DNA of 6,319 nt, from NCBI GenBank assembly GCA_035620975.1, contig DASPFV010000224.1, positions 1-6,319 on the forward strand. Direction: 5' to 3'. This DNA is from DASPFV01 sp035620975 (GTDB lineage Bacteria; Acidobacteriota; Vicinamibacteria; Vicinamibacterales; 2-12-FULL-66-21). Under the pieces are notes generated by a model. The model was not told where the DNA came from. It saw only the letters and a program-made list of their open reading frames with translations, and did not search any database. The position numbers and the translations under genes were made by a program. Positions 5,877-6,319 of the stretch are shown in pieces (the stretch's first letter is position 1; each line of letters begins with the position of its first letter).

Positions 5877-6254
5877 ATGATCGGCAACATGAACACCACC
5901 ATCGGGAAGGGGATCGTGATCACGGGAACGATCCAGGCGTCGGAGCCGCTGCTGATCGCGGGCCGGGTGAACGGAGACGTGCTGGCGGCCGACTACGACG
6001 TCACGGTCGAGACGGGGGCCCACGTCGACGGCGCGGTGACGGCGCGCACGATCACCGTGCGCGGGCGGTCGAGCGGGCGGCTGATCGCGCGCGACGTCGT
6101 CCGGCTGTACCAGACCGCGATGGTGAGAGCCGACATCGCCTCGCCGCGGCTCTCGCTCGAGGAAGGCGCCACGTTCAGCGGCTGCGTCGAGCCGGCGAAA
6201 ACCGACGCGGCGATCCGCGTCGCGGCCCACCGCGTCCGCGCCGAGTCGGCGTGA
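5877..6254 (+). CDS. Bactofilin family cytoskeletal protein
   Basis: The protein has 125 residues and is a single bactofilin domain (polymer-forming cytoskeletal protein, formerly DUF583). Bactofilins fold as a right-handed beta-helix and self-assemble, without nucleotide, into filaments that act as scaffolds for cell shape, polarity or wall enzymes. Evidence is the opening TTIGKGIVITGTIQ, then LLIAGRVNGDVLA, VTVETGAHVDGAV, ITVRGRSSGRL, RLSLEEGATFSGCVEP: short strand-turn-strand units with alternating hydrophobics and Gly turns at about 17-18 residue pitch, ending in the usual F-x-G-x region. The core is flanked by short tails (a few residues N-terminal, about 20 Ala/Arg-rich residues C-terminal), as is common for bactofilins. 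No signal peptide or membrane helix is seen. The start at 5877 is set by GGAGG 7 nt upstream. The gene is divergent from the M14 peptidase across 102 bp and is followed after 14 nt by a strong palindrome. Confidence 0.92.
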   Translation: MIGNMNTTIGKGIVITGTIQASEPLLIAGRVNGDVLAADYDVTVETGAHVDGAVTARTITVRGRSSGRLIARDVVRLYQTAMVRADIASPRLSLEEGATFSGCVEPAKTDAAIRVAAHRVRAESA

Positions 6255-6257
6255 GGC

Positions 6258-6319
6258 GGGGTCAGGTCTTGCAATGACGTACGCGGCGGCGCACGCCGCC
6301 GCCGCGTACGTCATTGCAA
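6258..6319. repeat. REP-like palindromic element: GGGGTCAGGTC head plus perfect 23-bp inverted repeat
   Basis: Positions 6269-6291 (starting TTGCAATGACGTACGCGG) pair base for base with 6297-6319, giving 23 uninterrupted pairs around the 5-nt loop CACGC (6292-6296). It is directly preceded by GGGGTCAGGTC (6258-6268). A short conserved head followed by a long GC-rich hairpin in an intergenic gap fits REP-type elements mobilised by Y1 (IS200-like, RAYT) transposases. It could also cap or terminate the bactofilin transcript. No T-tract can be seen because the window ends at the last paired base. No transposase is present in the window. Confidence 0.72.

Overview
The window looks like chromosomal DNA from a GC-rich soil-type bacterium. 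Hand-counted samples of the main genes give about 67-70% GC. The mix of a eukaryote-type (group 1) P5C dehydrogenase, a very large secreted M14 peptidase with RGG-rich inserts, DUF4256, a DUF6265-like protein and a bactofilin suggests Acidobacteriota, perhaps class Vicinamibacteria. That is judgement from gene style, not a proven assignment. No rRNA, tRNA, CRISPR array or complete insertion sequence was seen.

Layout: four genes lie on the minus strand. In transcription order they are a 1013-residue secreted M14-type metallopeptidase (5774 down to 2733), a DUF4256 protein (2657 to 2064), pruA for L-glutamate gamma-semialdehyde dehydrogenase (1941 to 235), and the first ~60 codons of an exported DUF6265-like protein that runs off the left edge (190 to 1). 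A bactofilin gene (5877-6254) lies on the plus strand, divergent from the peptidase across a 102-bp gap. Every gap is under 130 bp. Plausible -10 hexamers sit 34-35 nt upstream of the peptidase and pruA starts, so each probably has its own promoter. DUF4256 may be read with the peptidase, and the DUF6265 gene with pruA.

Function: pruA performs the second step of proline catabolism, oxidising glutamate semialdehyde to glutamate; its partner proline dehydrogenase is not in the window. The M14 protein is predicted to be exported and to cleave peptides outside the cytoplasm. DUF4256 has no known function. The bactofilin should form cytoskeletal filaments. I see no strong evidence that the five genes form one pathway.

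Non-coding structure gives the most unusual signals. Two intergenic gaps hold the same 7-nt tandem repeat (consensus RGGTTCM), seven units at 2673-2721 and three at 204-224, both in strict 7-nt register. At the right edge, 14 nt after the bactofilin stop, a perfect 23-bp inverted repeat with a 5-nt loop runs to the last base and is preceded by GGGGTCAGGTC. It looks like a REP-type palindromic element or the tip of a mobile unit, and may also explain why the sequence stops there. No clearly new multi-gene system is visible.
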